From Chloroflexi bacterium TSY (lineage in GTDB: Bacteria; Chloroflexota; Anaerolineae; Caldilineales; Caldilineaceae), in NCBI GenBank assembly GCA_019217005.1, contig JAHBNG010000003.1, positions 186,001 through 250,000 on the forward strand: a stretch of DNA of 64,000 nucleotides, written 5' to 3'. The translations under genes were made by a program, and so were the position numbers. A model generated the notes under the pieces. That model was not told where the DNA came from. It made no database searches and saw nothing but the letters and a program-made list of their open reading frames with translations. Shown piece by piece: positions 35,623-44,691 of this stretch; position 1 is the stretch's first letter, and each line of letters opens with the position of its first letter.

Positions 35623-36831
35623 CTAATTTGCCACTGGTGTCCAGGTCGGCGTGGGTGGTTGAGGTGGTGTTAGATTCGGTGTAGCCGTTGGCTCTTCACT
35701 GACGGTAACTTGAATTGTTAATTGATCCCCAAGTACTCGAATGTTGCTGTCCACTCTTTGGCAACGAATGATGTGTCTCCCGCTATTCACAAACTCAACA
35801 GTCACTCTGGCCGTTCCACTTCCACCAAGTTGGATCGATTCAGTTGCATTCGTCTCAGTAATAACGAGGATGTTCGTTCCTGGTTCACCAACGACAACGA
35901 CTACTACGGCTTGGTCCACGGTTACAGTATTATCTAGAACATCACAAATTAGGGGTCTCGGCGTTGCCGTTGGAGTTGGGGTTCGCGTCGCCGTTGGAGT
36001 GAAAGTTGGTCTTATTATTGGGATGCTTTGCTGGTCTGCATTTTGCGTTGCGACAGCTACAGCAGTTTGCGTTGCTTCTGCAAATGCAGCTAACTGAGAC
36101 TGACGAAATTGGGTGGCGATTGCTGACGGAGAATCTGTGGTCGTCGTGATGGTTGATGTAACGGGAAGTCGCTGTGAGGAACTGCCGCTGACTTCTAGAG
36201 TCATTGTCAACGTGGCTACAGTTGATAATGTATTCGAGGATGTCGCGGAGATTGTGTTTGTTGGAACTGGGGTCATCGTTGCCGTGTCAATTGCCGCAGA
36301 TGTAGGCGCCTGTGTTGCCGTCTGTGTTGGTAACTCAATTACGTCTGGGGGGGCCGGCGAGCTGATAAGTCGTTCAAAAAGGTTGCGGATGGCAGATATT
36401 GTCTCTTGATAGAGTCCATCATTGCCCCTAAACAGACCGACCGAACCGACGAAAATGACGACGATAATCACCGCCGCGACAAATGAGTAATTTACACATC
36501 CCCAGAACAGACTAATATGATGACCGGGCGGCTTTTGTGCCTCTTGGTTAACGTGAATCCGAGGGTCAGTGATAATCGTGTTCTCTCGTACATCATGTCC
36601 AGCTGCGATTCCTTGCCCGTGACTGTCCACCTCAATTGCATGGCTCCCTTGGCCGATTGCCACGCTACGAGCGTCTTTGATCTCGCCGATGGAATAAGCG
36701 TCTCCTTCAATTTTGTCGCGACCGACCTGATCGCGATTCGCAACAGTAGCTTCTTGCAAATCCTGATGGCAATGAGGACACCGTTCGGTATCTCCAGGCG
36801 CAATTTCACGTTTACAATTTGGGCAAAGCAT
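35623..36831 (-). CDS. Zinc-ribbon, Gly-rich repeat, membrane and mucin-like protein
   Basis: The 402-residue protein starts with a zinc ribbon (CPNC at 3-6, CPHC at 18-21). A Gly/Asp repeat segment follows (DKIEGDAYSIGEIKDA, SVAIGQGSHAIEV), then one membrane helix near 110-135 (FVAAVIIVVIFVGSVGLF). A Thr/Ser/Pro-rich stretch of about 150 residues comes next, and a beta-rich domain at about 295-380. The ribbon and Gly-rich segment would be cytoplasmic and the rest outside. The same ribbon plus repeat head is found on the NACHT ATPase at 6399. I do not recognise a named family. It may link an external sensing domain to an internal assembly module; that is inference. Confidence 0.75.
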   Translation of the reverse strand: MLCPNCKREIAPGDTERCPHCHQDLQEATVANRDQVGRDKIEGDAYSIGEIKDARSVAIGQGSHAIEVDSHGQGIAAGHDVRENTIITDPRIHVNQEAQKPPGHHISLFWGCVNYSFVAAVIIVVIFVGSVGLFRGNDGLYQETISAIRNLFERLISSPAPPDVIELPTQTATQAPTSAAIDTATMTPVPTNTISATSSNTLSTVATLTMTLEVSGSSSQRLPVTSTITTTTDSPSAIATQFRQSQLAAFAEATQTAVAVATQNADQQSIPIIRPTFTPTATRTPTPTATPRPLICDVLDNTVTVDQAVVVVVVGEPGTNILVITETNATESIQLGGSGTARVTVEFVNSGRHIIRCQRVDSNIRVLGDQLTIQVTVSEEPTATPNLTPPQPPTPTWTPVAN

Positions 36832-36986
36832 GAGCAGAATATCCAGCTGAGACGAGTTATGCCGACCATAAAGAATACATCATATATCTTTACTTTCTGG
36901 TAAAAGAAAAGAGATGAGGTGAGAAATGTGACAAAAAGCGGTTAGCGTTTCATCCTAAAGGTAGAGAACCCAAAAAGGAGGAAGGA

Positions 36987-38389
36987 ATGCTAACCGCGCC
37001 AGAAATAACTATAGCAGTACTGATGAATGTATTGCAAGTAACGCCGGTGGGAACAAACGTAAATGTAATGCGTCTGATGTGGGCGATGATGAATGGGTCG
37101 TTTCTGAAAAGTCGAGGAGCAATCCATAGTGGATTGAGTGAAAGCGGGTTTGAAGATGAGGAGCTCCGGCGAAGCTGGTGGAGCTTTCGATATGGATCAT
37201 GGGATATTGCAAGCCTGCTCTCATCGTGGCAAGAAGAAGTGGAGTGGAAAGGGAATGGGAGGCAAAAAGTTAGAAGGATACCGAGTGAAAAGCATAGATA
37301 TCACAGGGTTCTGGCGACCGAAGCTGCAAGGGAAAGTGAACCGACTCTATAACTCAACGGCTCGTCGGGCATTGCTCATCTTTGGAGTGATGATAAGCTC
37401 GGGGGAGATAGGCGGGAAACGAGTGCCACTGCTCAAGGCAATCATGAGATGCGAGGTAGGCACAAAGGAAAGTGAGTTTCGGAAAAAGCTGCTGAAAGAG
37501 ACGAAGAAATCACTGGAGTCAGACGAAGTGGCGGTGGTCGATGCCGGGTTTACAATCAGAGAAATGCTAGAAAGCGACGTCGACCGATTTGTCCTTCGGG
37601 AAGCGATTAACTGCACAGCGCGCCGCAATGAGTTACCCGAACGTAAGGAAAAAGGCAGACCACCCGAATATGGTGATATTGTGCGTCCGCTCTCTCGATG
37701 CTATAGGGAAAGCGACTCGAGGCCACAACTCCAGACTCGTTTGGTCAATTTGTCTATAGTGGTCGCCTGATTCGCTATCAAGCATGGCACAATCTCGTCC
37801 CCAGGACAACCAAGGTGGATACAGCCAACCGCACCTATTCGATTTACGTCTTTCAGGATCCTGCTTATCACACACCTTTGGTTCTGGCGACCGTCATGGC
37901 TTTACAAGCTGAAACCATTTATCTTTTCGGCTCAACCGGATCTCAGGTCAACCCGCTTTGGTTTCGATACGACTCTGCCACTCAACCGGCGCTAGCCATT
38001 TTCAATTTTGTCAACCCCCTGAATTCCTGAAGAGCCATCTTTTCTATCTGGAGCGCTGGCCTGTTGAACATCCCCCCTTGGCTTCCAAGCAGATGATTGG
38101 CTTACATCGTCAATTTGTTCATGCCGATGAGGCTTGCTTCCGCTTACCTGAACTGGGGCTGCTGGCTGGCAATCTTCTTTCCCATTTAGCCGCTTCTCTT
38201 CCTCCCATACCGACTGGCTACTGGGATCGAGAGCCTCAAGCCACTCCCGGCAGGCTGCGCCGCGTTCTCTCGAGTGCTCTTTTTCCAACTCCCGACCAAC
38301 TCGACCCTGACTTTCGGAAAAAGGCCTCGGTTTCACACCATTTACCTAAAGGCGTTCTCGCTCATCGCCGCCTCAATGCCGCTGCTTAA
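36987..38389 (+). pseudogene. DDE-type transposase remnant with at least three frame breaks
   Basis: Successive pieces lie in frames beginning near 36987 (LTAPEITIAVLMNVLQVTPV), 37200 (SIDITGFWRPKLQGKVNRLY, VAVVDAGFTIREML), 37725 (DSFGQFVYSGRLIRYQAWHN, YSIYVFQDPAYHTPLV) and 38030 (HLFYLERWPVEHPPLASKQM). Asp in DITG, Asp in VVDAG and Glu in LERWPVE are plausible DDE residues. The IS family is uncertain (IS4-like by arrangement). The break before the last piece coincides with the 28-bp repeat shared with 35371. Confidence 0.7.
38011..38038 (+). repeat. 28-bp exact repeat, copy 2
   Basis: Identical to 35371-35398. In this copy it spans the last frame break of the transposase, where the frame stops shortly after NFVNPLNS. 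Confidence 0.9.
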
Positions 38390-38673
38390 ACTAGCCGAGC
38401 ACTATTTTTACATTTTATCCCGTTTTTTCAGGGTGGATTCTTTTTTCCGCCCCTTTCGGTTTGCCCTTTGTCACTCAAGCCTTTACCAGAAAGTAAAGTT
38501 TACCAGAAAGTAAAGTATATATGAATGGTCGAAATGCGCAAACATTCTGTTTCAAATCTTGCGCATTTCGTTGATCTGTTCATGTTTGGTTGGTTTGCTG
38601 TCGATAATTTTTTAATGGCCTGTTGAGTGAGCGATCAATCAAACCACAGACATTTGCCCCATGTCCCGATAGA

Positions 38674-39216
38674 TCACCACAACTCACAAAGTAGGCTTTG
38701 CAGCACTGCATAGTCCGGCGTCTCAGCGAAACTGCGTCCGGTGTAGCCCTGTGGCCACTCTGGTTGGGCTGGAGAAATGTGGGCAAGAGCACTCATCATC
38801 CAAAGATGGCTCACTGACTTGAAACCGTTCCGTTCTAGAAATCGTTGCGCTGCTTTCTCTTCTTCATCCGCATAGATCAGGACATGTTCCATACCAAGCT
38901 GGTGTCCACGCGCAACGGCACAAGCCAAAAGTTCGCTGCCAATGCCTCTCCGTTGCCAAGCTGGATGCACTTGGACCCACGCAAGGTAACGCTCTGGAAC
39001 GGTATGGTATCCGTGGCTATACCCTTGGAAAATCTGGGGTTCTTCTGACGAGACAGCAATCCAACGATCCTCTTCGGGGTTTTGGTTTGGCTCACTTATT
39101 TCCTGATGGACGTCTTCTTCAGTGAACGTTCGATTCGTTCCATCTGCTGCGGAGATTAAATCGCGTAACTGAAGATAAGGTGGGATATCTGTTTTTGGAT
39201 TGAATTGTCGAATCAT
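38674..39216 (-). CDS. GNAT acetyltransferase, truncated tandem-GNAT protein
   Basis: From ATG 39216 the protein has 180 residues with one complete GNAT domain: VHPAWQRRGIGSELLACAVA is the acetyl-CoA loop and AAQRFLERNGFKSV the late motif. It continues with WPQGYTGRSFAETPDYAVLQ, the start of a second GNAT domain seen in full in the neighbouring gene (39403-40431), but stops at LLCELW. In another frame just beyond, SGHGANVCGLID resembles GHAENVPGAVDE of the neighbour. A frameshift has therefore removed the second domain. Ancestrally its ATG overlapped the upstream gene's TGA; a MITE now separates them. Confidence 0.82.
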   Translation of the reverse strand: MIRQFNPKTDIPPYLQLRDLISAADGTNRTFTEEDVHQEISEPNQNPEEDRWIAVSSEEPQIFQGYSHGYHTVPERYLAWVQVHPAWQRRGIGSELLACAVARGHQLGMEHVLIYADEEEKAAQRFLERNGFKSVSHLWMMSALAHISPAQPEWPQGYTGRSFAETPDYAVLQSLLCELW

Positions 39217-39230
39217 TGTAAATCTAGCCT

Positions 39231-39445
39231 CAGTAGATCCAAATTTGGCGTTTTTGGCTATTTTCAGTCGAGATTGCAGGGATTTTGGAGTCATTTATTC
39301 AGATTTCGGTTACAGAAAACAACCTATTTCATATCTGAAAATCGCCCAAATCTAACGCAAAAACTAGATATCGACCGGCAAATTTGTATTTATGTCAACT
39401 GTTTAGCCAGAATTCTCTCTCAAAACCTGAAATTTGGATCTACTG
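39231..39445 (+). mobile_element. 215-bp MITE, family F, copy 2 (target duplication AGCCT)
   Basis: It starts CAGTAGATCCAAATTT and ends AAATTTGGATCTACTG. AGCCT is duplicated at 39226-39230 and 39446-39450. It is the same 215-bp length as, and nearly identical (inverted) to, 33354-33568. It is inserted between two GNAT genes and supplies the present stop codon of the upstream one. Confidence 0.93.
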
Positions 39446-40431
39446 AGCCTATACTCTGTTAACACATTATGTGAATCGAGCATAAATCCCAATTCATGGT
39501 AAAGAGCGACTACCTCTTCAGAATCGCCAAAGGTCCACAACTCAAACGGTCCTTGTTCTTGTTGATTGCGTAACCAATACATGGTCGTCAAAGCCAACGG
39601 GCGTTGCAAATCCAGATGACGATGCTCCGTTACAACGCCAGGCGAGTCAATCACCTTTTTGGGTCGACCTCGTGTTGGGTCATTCTCCTCAAATTCGATC
39701 ATGCGGCCATAACAAACGCCTGCCACATCTCCATCGGGCGCAAAGGCAATAAAGATCGAATCTGGATTGTAGTAGTCAGGCGAGTTTTTTAGACCCTCGG
39801 CAATGCGTGCTTCATCGACAGCACCAGGAACATTCTCTGCATGACCCCACATATCGTGATAGGAACGGTTTTGGGCAGCAACCAGGACAGACAAATCTTG
39901 CACATCGGCAAACGGACGGACTTGATAGCCATCAGGCCAAATGACGTCTGACAGCGGCACGTCGGCCGGTGCCTTGAAGAAACGATTGCGTCCCGCGACC
40001 ACAAAGCCATGATGGGTTAAGAATGCCGAGGCAGCTTGATCGGTACCGAATGAACCACCCGTTACATGGTTGGCACCATACTCACGCGCCCTCTTCTGGG
40101 TGTACGCCACAAGAGTGCTACCGATTCCTCGTCGACGCCATGCTGGATGAACAACGACATTTGTGACAACACGCTCTTGTGACTGGGCGAAAACCCATGC
40201 GTAGGCAATGAATTTTGTGGGATCATCTGGGGCTTCGGCAACCCAGCGATCTCTGCTTGGATCATGACCACCCCAATTGAGTGTGGCACGGAACGACTCC
40301 TCGGTGGTGTCATTGCCAATTTGATCAATTGCCTCAACCTCAACACGCAGATCGAGCATCGCCGGTATATCTTTCTCAGGGCGAAAAAGACGGACTGTGA
40401 ATGGTTGTTTTGTTGCTTGGATTGTCATCAT
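39403..40431 (-). CDS. Tandem-GNAT acetyltransferase with MITE-derived C-terminus
   Basis: 342 residues contain two GNAT domains: the first with VVHPAWRRRGIGSTLVAYTQ, the second from YQVRPFADVQDLSVLVAAQN to YHELGFMLD. The natural end was probably LTEYRLDLQ. The inserted element now changes the tail to RLSRSKFQVLRENSG. Both domains are otherwise complete, so the enzyme may still work. Tandem GNAT proteins often modify antibiotics or small metabolites (for example mycothiol synthase); the substrate here is unknown. The isochorismatase-like gene follows upstream on the same strand, with a 17-bp gap. Confidence 0.85.
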   Translation of the reverse strand: MMTIQATKQPFTVRLFRPEKDIPAMLDLRVEVEAIDQIGNDTTEESFRATLNWGGHDPSRDRWVAEAPDDPTKFIAYAWVFAQSQERVVTNVVVHPAWRRRGIGSTLVAYTQKRAREYGANHVTGGSFGTDQAASAFLTHHGFVVAGRNRFFKAPADVPLSDVIWPDGYQVRPFADVQDLSVLVAAQNRSYHDMWGHAENVPGAVDEARIAEGLKNSPDYYNPDSIFIAFAPDGDVAGVCYGRMIEFEENDPTRGRPKKVIDSPGVVTEHRHLDLQRPLALTTMYWLRNQQEQGPFELWTFGDSEEVVALYHELGFMLDSHNVLTEYRLSRSKFQVLRENSG

Positions 40432-40448
40432 ATCATCCTATCATCTTG

Positions 40449-40979
40449 TCATTGCACGAAGCGCACGTCAGCCGCCGACTCGAGCTTTGCGAACCAATCG
40501 CCCAATACAGAATTATGATGAGCAATAATCTGCGCAGCGCTCATCTCGTCTCTGCTCCATGTACTGTGTCCATCTTGTACAAGAACGATTTCGTAGCCCT
40601 CGCTGCATGCTCGGCGACAAGTTGTATCGACACAATACTCGGTCTGGAGACCGGCGATGACGAGCTTCTCAATCCCTCTGGTTGTTAACTCATCTTTGAG
40701 TGTGGTTTCGAAAAAGGAATCTGGCATGGTCTTCTGCACAATCGGATCCGTAGGTTCGGGGCGAATGTCCGGGTGAATTTCCCACCCCAGCGTCCCGGGT
40801 TCATCGACTTCACCGGGATCGCCGCAGTGTTGGACATAGACAATTGGGACTTGCGCTGCGCGTGCTTTTCCGATGAGCGATTGGAGTTTCAAGAGCAGTT
40901 GTTTGCCTTGATATGCAGGATCAGCTTCGTCAAACATGTTGTTTTGCACATCGATGATAAGTAAGGCGGTTTTTGACAT
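40449..40979 (-). CDS. Cysteine hydrolase, isochorismatase family
   Basis: From ATG 40979 (GAGGGG upstream) the protein has 176 residues. The catalytic triad of the family is visible: Asp10 (LLIIDVQNN), Lys83 (QKTMPDSFF) and Cys116 (LQTEYCVDTT). Members hydrolyse isochorismate, nicotinamide or other amides; the sequence does not choose. It is followed after 17 bp by the tandem-GNAT gene, so hydrolase and acetyltransferases are probably one operon. The WYL regulator is transcribed divergently from the 513-bp gap upstream. Confidence 0.92.
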   Translation of the reverse strand: MSKTALLIIDVQNNMFDEADPAYQGKQLLLKLQSLIGKARAAQVPIVYVQHCGDPGEVDEPGTLGWEIHPDIRPEPTDPIVQKTMPDSFFETTLKDELTTRGIEKLVIAGLQTEYCVDTTCRRACSEGYEIVLVQDGHSTWSRDEMSAAQIIAHHNSVLGDWFAKLESAADVRFVQ

Positions 40980-41492
40980 GGTTTGTCCCCTCTGAGAAAA
41001 AGTTGCCGGTTCCTTCGAAAACGAAGTCAATGCGTATTGAGTATAGCATTTTGCGTGATACCAATTTAGCTGATTGGTTCAGTTGCAAGATTTGGCTTGA
41101 GTATTCGGATGCCAATTCTTTACAGAGCAATTGGCCCTCACTAGACATCTTCATAAAGCAAATCTGTGGCAAACGAAGCAAGATATGTTTTGCCAAACAG
41201 TCTTAAGATGTCAGACGAAACTGCACGACTGCAACGACTCAGGACCTTGGACTCCACCACCTTCCTGGTCGGTTTGAGGCGCAGCTTCGCTAGTTGTTAC
41301 TGATTTTCTGGAACCAAAATCTATTGATTGATCAGTTCATCTATGATATTATCACATTATGCGGACAGAATCGATCCTGATTTATCCTGATTGCACATCG
41401 AATTTGGAAGTTCTCAAGAGCAAACTATCTAACTCTCAACCAGACCATTTCCCAAACGAGTATCACGCACCACACAATACGCACCGCGTCCC
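40980..41492. other. 513-bp divergent intergenic region
   Basis: This gap separates the hydrolase operon from the WYL regulator. No credible coding frame was found. TTGATT followed about 17 bp later by a TATGATATTAT box (41328-41356) could be a promoter for the plus strand. The WYL regulator would be expected to bind in this region. Confidence 0.35.
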
Positions 41493-42464
41493 ATGTACCA
41501 CCCAACAACCCGTCTTCTCACAATTCTCGAACTGCTTCAGTCTCATGGCGAAATAAGTGGCGTGGATTTAGCGGCGCGGCTCGAAGTTGATGTTCGTACC
41601 ATTCGGCGTTACATCACCATGTTGCAGGATATGGCGATTCCGATTGAATCGGAACGTGGGCGGCACGGTTGCTACCGATTACGCCCGGGCTATAAACTCC
41701 CACCACTGATGTTGTCTGGCAGCGAGGCGCTTGCCGTTACGTTGGGATTGGTGATGACGCGCCGTCTGGGGCTGGGAATTGATCCGGTGAGTGTTGAAGG
41801 GGCGCTTGCCAAGATGGAACGGATATTGCCAATCGAGTTGAGTCAGCAGGCGCGAGCCGTTGAAGATGTTCTTGTGGTGGAGACACCTTTGCCCGATCTG
41901 GGACCCGATAGCGAGACGGTGATCCAGCTGAGTTTAGCTGTTCAACTCCAGTCTCGGGTTTGGATCAAACATGGCTCGATTTTGGGCAATGAGGCCGAAC
42001 GTTCGATCGATCCCTATGGTTTGCTCTATCGAAATGGATATTGGTACACGGCCGGGTATTGTCACCTGCGTCAAGCGTTGCGTGCGTTTCGGCTAGATCG
42101 GATTGCGTCTGTTCGACTGGAGGAGGATACATTCGAGCGTCCAGCCGATTTTGATATATTGGCCTATGTCGAGGAGGCGATTGCCAATACACCCGGCGCG
42201 TGGCAAGTTGATGTGCTACTCCACACTACAGTTGACGAAGCGTGCGTCATGATTCCACGTGCATTAGGCACGCCAAAACAAACTGCTGAAGGGGTTCTCC
42301 TGTGTTGTCCCGTCCAGGATCTCAATTGGTTTGCTTATTTTCTGGCCAGACTCGATTGCCCACTACAAGTGCTTGGACCACCAGAAGCGCGCGAGGCGTT
42401 GCAACATCTGGCAGAAAAGATCGGCAAAATGACATCCAAATTGCAGGTCACTTCTCTGAAGTGA
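41493..42464 (+). CDS. HTH/WYL-domain transcriptional regulator
   Basis: The 323-residue protein begins with a winged HTH_11-type domain (TRLLTILELLQSHGEISGVD, RTIRRYITMLQDMAIPI). It continues with a WYL domain (SIDPYGLLYRNGYWYTAGYC, AFRLDRIASVRL) and a C-terminal WCX-like extension. WYL domains bind nucleic acids or small ligands and often regulate stress or defence genes. It is divergent from the isochorismatase/GNAT operon, its most likely target. The stop codon lies within a perfect 27-bp palindrome (42443-42469). Confidence 0.9.
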   Translation: MYHPTTRLLTILELLQSHGEISGVDLAARLEVDVRTIRRYITMLQDMAIPIESERGRHGCYRLRPGYKLPPLMLSGSEALAVTLGLVMTRRLGLGIDPVSVEGALAKMERILPIELSQQARAVEDVLVVETPLPDLGPDSETVIQLSLAVQLQSRVWIKHGSILGNEAERSIDPYGLLYRNGYWYTAGYCHLRQALRAFRLDRIASVRLEEDTFERPADFDILAYVEEAIANTPGAWQVDVLLHTTVDEACVMIPRALGTPKQTAEGVLLCCPVQDLNWFAYFLARLDCPLQVLGPPEAREALQHLAEKIGKMTSKLQVTSLK

Positions 42465-42469
42465 CCTGC
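42443..42469. repeat. Perfect palindrome over the WYL gene stop
   Basis: Arms GCAGGTCACTTC and GAAGTGACCTGC are separated by TCT. The core GTCACTTC/GAAGTGAC recurs at 60742-60760. A second palindromic unit, GTCCCGCCGGAGACGGGAC, follows near 42518-42536, and a relative lies near 60676-60694. It may be a terminator or part of a small palindromic repeat family. Confidence 0.7.
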
Positions 42470-42570
42470 ATCAAGTATCCTGGACTTCTCTTGGAACCCA
42501 TTGTTCCCTTGAAGCTTGTCCCGCCGGAGACGGGACCTACGTAGAACTATCTATTTTCGATTGCGGTGTA

Positions 42571-43635
42571 CTAGATTTGCAACGTCCAGCCGAAGCGGTC
42601 CGGGATACGTCCATATTGAAGATCTGTTAGTTCTTCATATAAGTGGGCTGCGACAGAACCAACCTTGTTATCGTTGATGATGTAATCTCTGTTCTGGTAG
42701 CCAAAGCGCCCAACTGGTGAGATCACTGCAGCCGTTCCGCATCCGAACACTTCGCTGATCTGGCCGGACTCGATATCGGCCAACATTTGCACTGCATCGA
42801 CCGTCTCTTCGTTGACCTCATAGCCAAGATCGCGACCAAGAGTAATAATCGAATCGCGTGTAACGCCAGCCAGAATACTATCTGACAGTGGTGGGGTGAA
42901 TATCTGCTGATTTTCATACACAAAGCAGATATTCATGGAGCCAACTTCTTCCACATAACGTCCTTCAATTGCATCAAGCCATAGCACCTGATCATACCCC
43001 AGTTTGGATACTTCCTCACCCACCATGAGGCTTGCTGCATAGTTGCCACCTGTTTTTGCGGCGCCAACGCCGCCACGTACGGCCCGTCGGTATTGGTCGG
43101 AAACGAAGACCGAAACCGTATCAAACCCGTTTGGAAAGTAGGCCCCAACTGGTCCCGTAATGACCGCATGAAGATATGAATCGCTGGCATAGACACCGAG
43201 AGCTGCTTTGGAGGCAAACATAAATGGGCGAATATAGAGCGAGGCACCAGACTGCTTTGGCACCCAATCGGCCTCAAGCTCCACGAGTTGGACAATAGCA
43301 GAGAGATGATCTTCTTCATCGATTGTGGGCATGGCTAGCCGGGTTGCGGATTGATTGAAACGCCGCATATTCTCCCAGGGACGAAAGAGGTTGACTCGTC
43401 CATCCGGTCGTCTGTAGGCTTTAAGTCCCTCAAAGATTTCTTGGGCATAATGAAAGACTGCGGTAGACGGATCGAGCGAGAATGGGGCATAGGGACCGAT
43501 CATTGCATCGTGCCAACCTTTGTCCGTTCTATATTTCTGGGTAAACATCCGATTGCTGAAGACACCCCCGAAACCAAGTTCTTCGGGCAATGATTGGATT
43601 TCGTGTTCATCGAGAGGAAGAATCTGAATTTGCAT
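42571..43635 (-). CDS. ilvE: Branched-chain amino acid aminotransferase
   Basis: The 354-residue fold-type IV PLP enzyme has catalytic Lys194 in GVGAAKTGGNYAAS, the Glu in YVEEVGSMN, FHYAQEIFEGLKAYR near 61-75, and the phosphate-binding GVTRDSI and GCGTAAVISP. This matches bacterial IlvE of the longer class. It catalyses the last step of Leu, Ile and Val synthesis and the first of their breakdown, transferring the amino group between 2-oxoacids and glutamate. It is apparently monocistronic. Two acyl-CoA dehydrogenases lie some 2 kb away, but on the other strand, so a shared pathway is only a possibility. Confidence 0.95.
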   Translation of the reverse strand: MQIQILPLDEHEIQSLPEELGFGGVFSNRMFTQKYRTDKGWHDAMIGPYAPFSLDPSTAVFHYAQEIFEGLKAYRRPDGRVNLFRPWENMRRFNQSATRLAMPTIDEEDHLSAIVQLVELEADWVPKQSGASLYIRPFMFASKAALGVYASDSYLHAVITGPVGAYFPNGFDTVSVFVSDQYRRAVRGGVGAAKTGGNYAASLMVGEEVSKLGYDQVLWLDAIEGRYVEEVGSMNICFVYENQQIFTPPLSDSILAGVTRDSIITLGRDLGYEVNEETVDAVQMLADIESGQISEVFGCGTAAVISPVGRFGYQNRDYIINDNKVGSVAAHLYEELTDLQYGRIPDRFGWTLQI

Positions 43636-43693
43636 ATCTCATTACTCCTTTATCCAAAACTCCGTCGTTTGATGCACATTCGAGCGATGAACG

Positions 43694-43822
43694 TTATCCA
43701 ACTCCATGTCGTTCAACTAGCGGTTTGATTTGTCGCTCATAGTCATGAAACTGCTCGGCTTTGCCCCGATGCAAATAGAGAAACACAAGGAGCGTGACGG
43801 GTCGACTTATTGCTGCGTTCAT
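43694..43822 (-). pseudogene. DUF1330-like N-terminal fragment
   Basis: Forty-two residues from ATG 43822 read SRPVTLLVFLYLHRGKAEQF then HDYERQIKPLVERHGVG, like the start of small DUF1330 ferredoxin-fold proteins, then stop. The remaining 60 or so residues of the fold are missing or frameshifted toward the IlvE start. It is probably a remnant. Confidence 0.4.
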
Positions 43823-43943
43823 GAAGCAATTGTAGTCACCGCGCCGTTTTATGAACAGACACAATTGAAGCAAGTTAAACAGGACAATCGGAACGATTGA
43901 TACATCTTTCCTGATCTTTGTTTGAAAACCGCAGGTTGTCTTT

Positions 43944-44417
43944 CTACTTCGCCATCCGCATCTCAATCTCTTTCTTACGTACGGATGCTTTGGCAAATGC
44001 ACGAATTGTGGCTGTTATCCAAAAAACTGACCAGGCCACCATCAAGATGCCAGCAATTGGGATGCGCAATTCATCCATGATTGATTCATATTTGACTTTA
44101 TCAGACGTGATGCGGATAAACCCGCGCGGCGTAGCACGTCCCCCCGCTCCACCTCCACCGCCGCCACCCTCGTCTCCAGTGGTTTCAGATTCGGTCTCTT
44201 CTTCATTCATTTCATTATCTTCACCTTGGTCATTGGCGTCGGATTTTCTACCGGAGCGACCATAACCACCGCCATACCCAAAGCCAAATTCGACCTGTGC
44301 AACGGGAATCACTGTGACCCCATTTTCCGTGGTCGGTGTACCGAAAACAGCTTCAGCACCGATGCGCTCAACCAATTGCTCAATCGGTTTCGTATCTGGA
44401 AGATCCTTAACTGTCAT
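43944..44417 (-). CDS. GerW/YtfJ-like membrane protein
   Basis: The 157-residue protein has the GerW (spore protein YtfJ) signature: an N-terminal domain ending ENGVTVIPVAQVEFGFGYGG, then a Gly-run (GGGGGGGAGG) and RATPRGFIRI. In place of the usual short tail it has a membrane helix near 118-138 (IAGILMVAWSVFWITATIRA) and a basic end. Between the parts is an acidic stretch (NEMNEEETESE). GerW relatives are common in non-spore-formers and their function is not known. A second protein of similar plan lies at 44692-45096. A family C element occupies the 5' leader. Confidence 0.75.
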   Translation of the reverse strand: MTVKDLPDTKPIEQLVERIGAEAVFGTPTTENGVTVIPVAQVEFGFGYGGGYGRSGRKSDANDQGEDNEMNEEETESETTGDEGGGGGGGAGGRATPRGFIRITSDKVKYESIMDELRIPIAGILMVAWSVFWITATIRAFAKASVRKKEIEMRMAK

Positions 44418-44444
44418 TGTCTGTTCTCCTTATAGATGCCTCAC

Positions 44445-44530
44445 TATACAGCGGTTGTGATGAAAAGCCGGAGTTTTCCGAAGTCTTACCAGAAAAACTA
44501 AACTCCAGATTTCATACAGAGCAAAGTATA
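44445..44530 (+). mobile_element. 86-bp element, family C, copy 2
   Basis: TATACAGCGGTTGTGATGAAA at the left and TTTCATACAGAGCAAAGTATA at the right are partly inverted. The same unit appears reversed at 16199-16282. It sits 28 bp before the GerW-like start codon. Confidence 0.75.
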
Positions 44531-44545
44531 AAACTGACGTTACTA

Positions 44546-44597
44546 AAACTTCGGACAATAGAAATGTTTTTTCTCGATGGACAATTGTCCAAAGTTT
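44546..44597. repeat. Hairpin between GerW-like genes
   Basis: AAACTTCGGACAAT (44546-44559) pairs with ATTGTCCAAAGTTT (44584-44597) with one mismatch. It lies between the two GerW-like genes beside the family C element and may be a terminator for the upstream gene or another small repeat. Confidence 0.55.
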
Positions 44598-44691
44598 AAA
44601 TGATGTGGCTATTAGATTCTTCACATCGTGAGTACTTCGCACAACTACATGAAAGGAATGACACGACTGCGGTCTGCTAATTACGGTTCAG

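Larger units (their letters stand above)
36888..38515 (+). mobile_element. 1628-bp insertion sequence with duplicated right end
   Basis: CTTTACTTTCTGGTAAA at 36888-36904 is matched by TTTACCAGAAAGTAAAG twice in tandem at 38482-38498 and 38499-38515. TATAT flanks both sides. It contains one plus-strand transposase in several broken frames. The doubled 17-bp right end is unusual for an IS. Confidence 0.8.

Noticed and set aside
35371..38038. The 28-bp repeat as a CRISPR repeat or spacer
   Set aside because: There are only two copies, 2.6 kb apart in coding sequence, with no array spacing and no cas genes.
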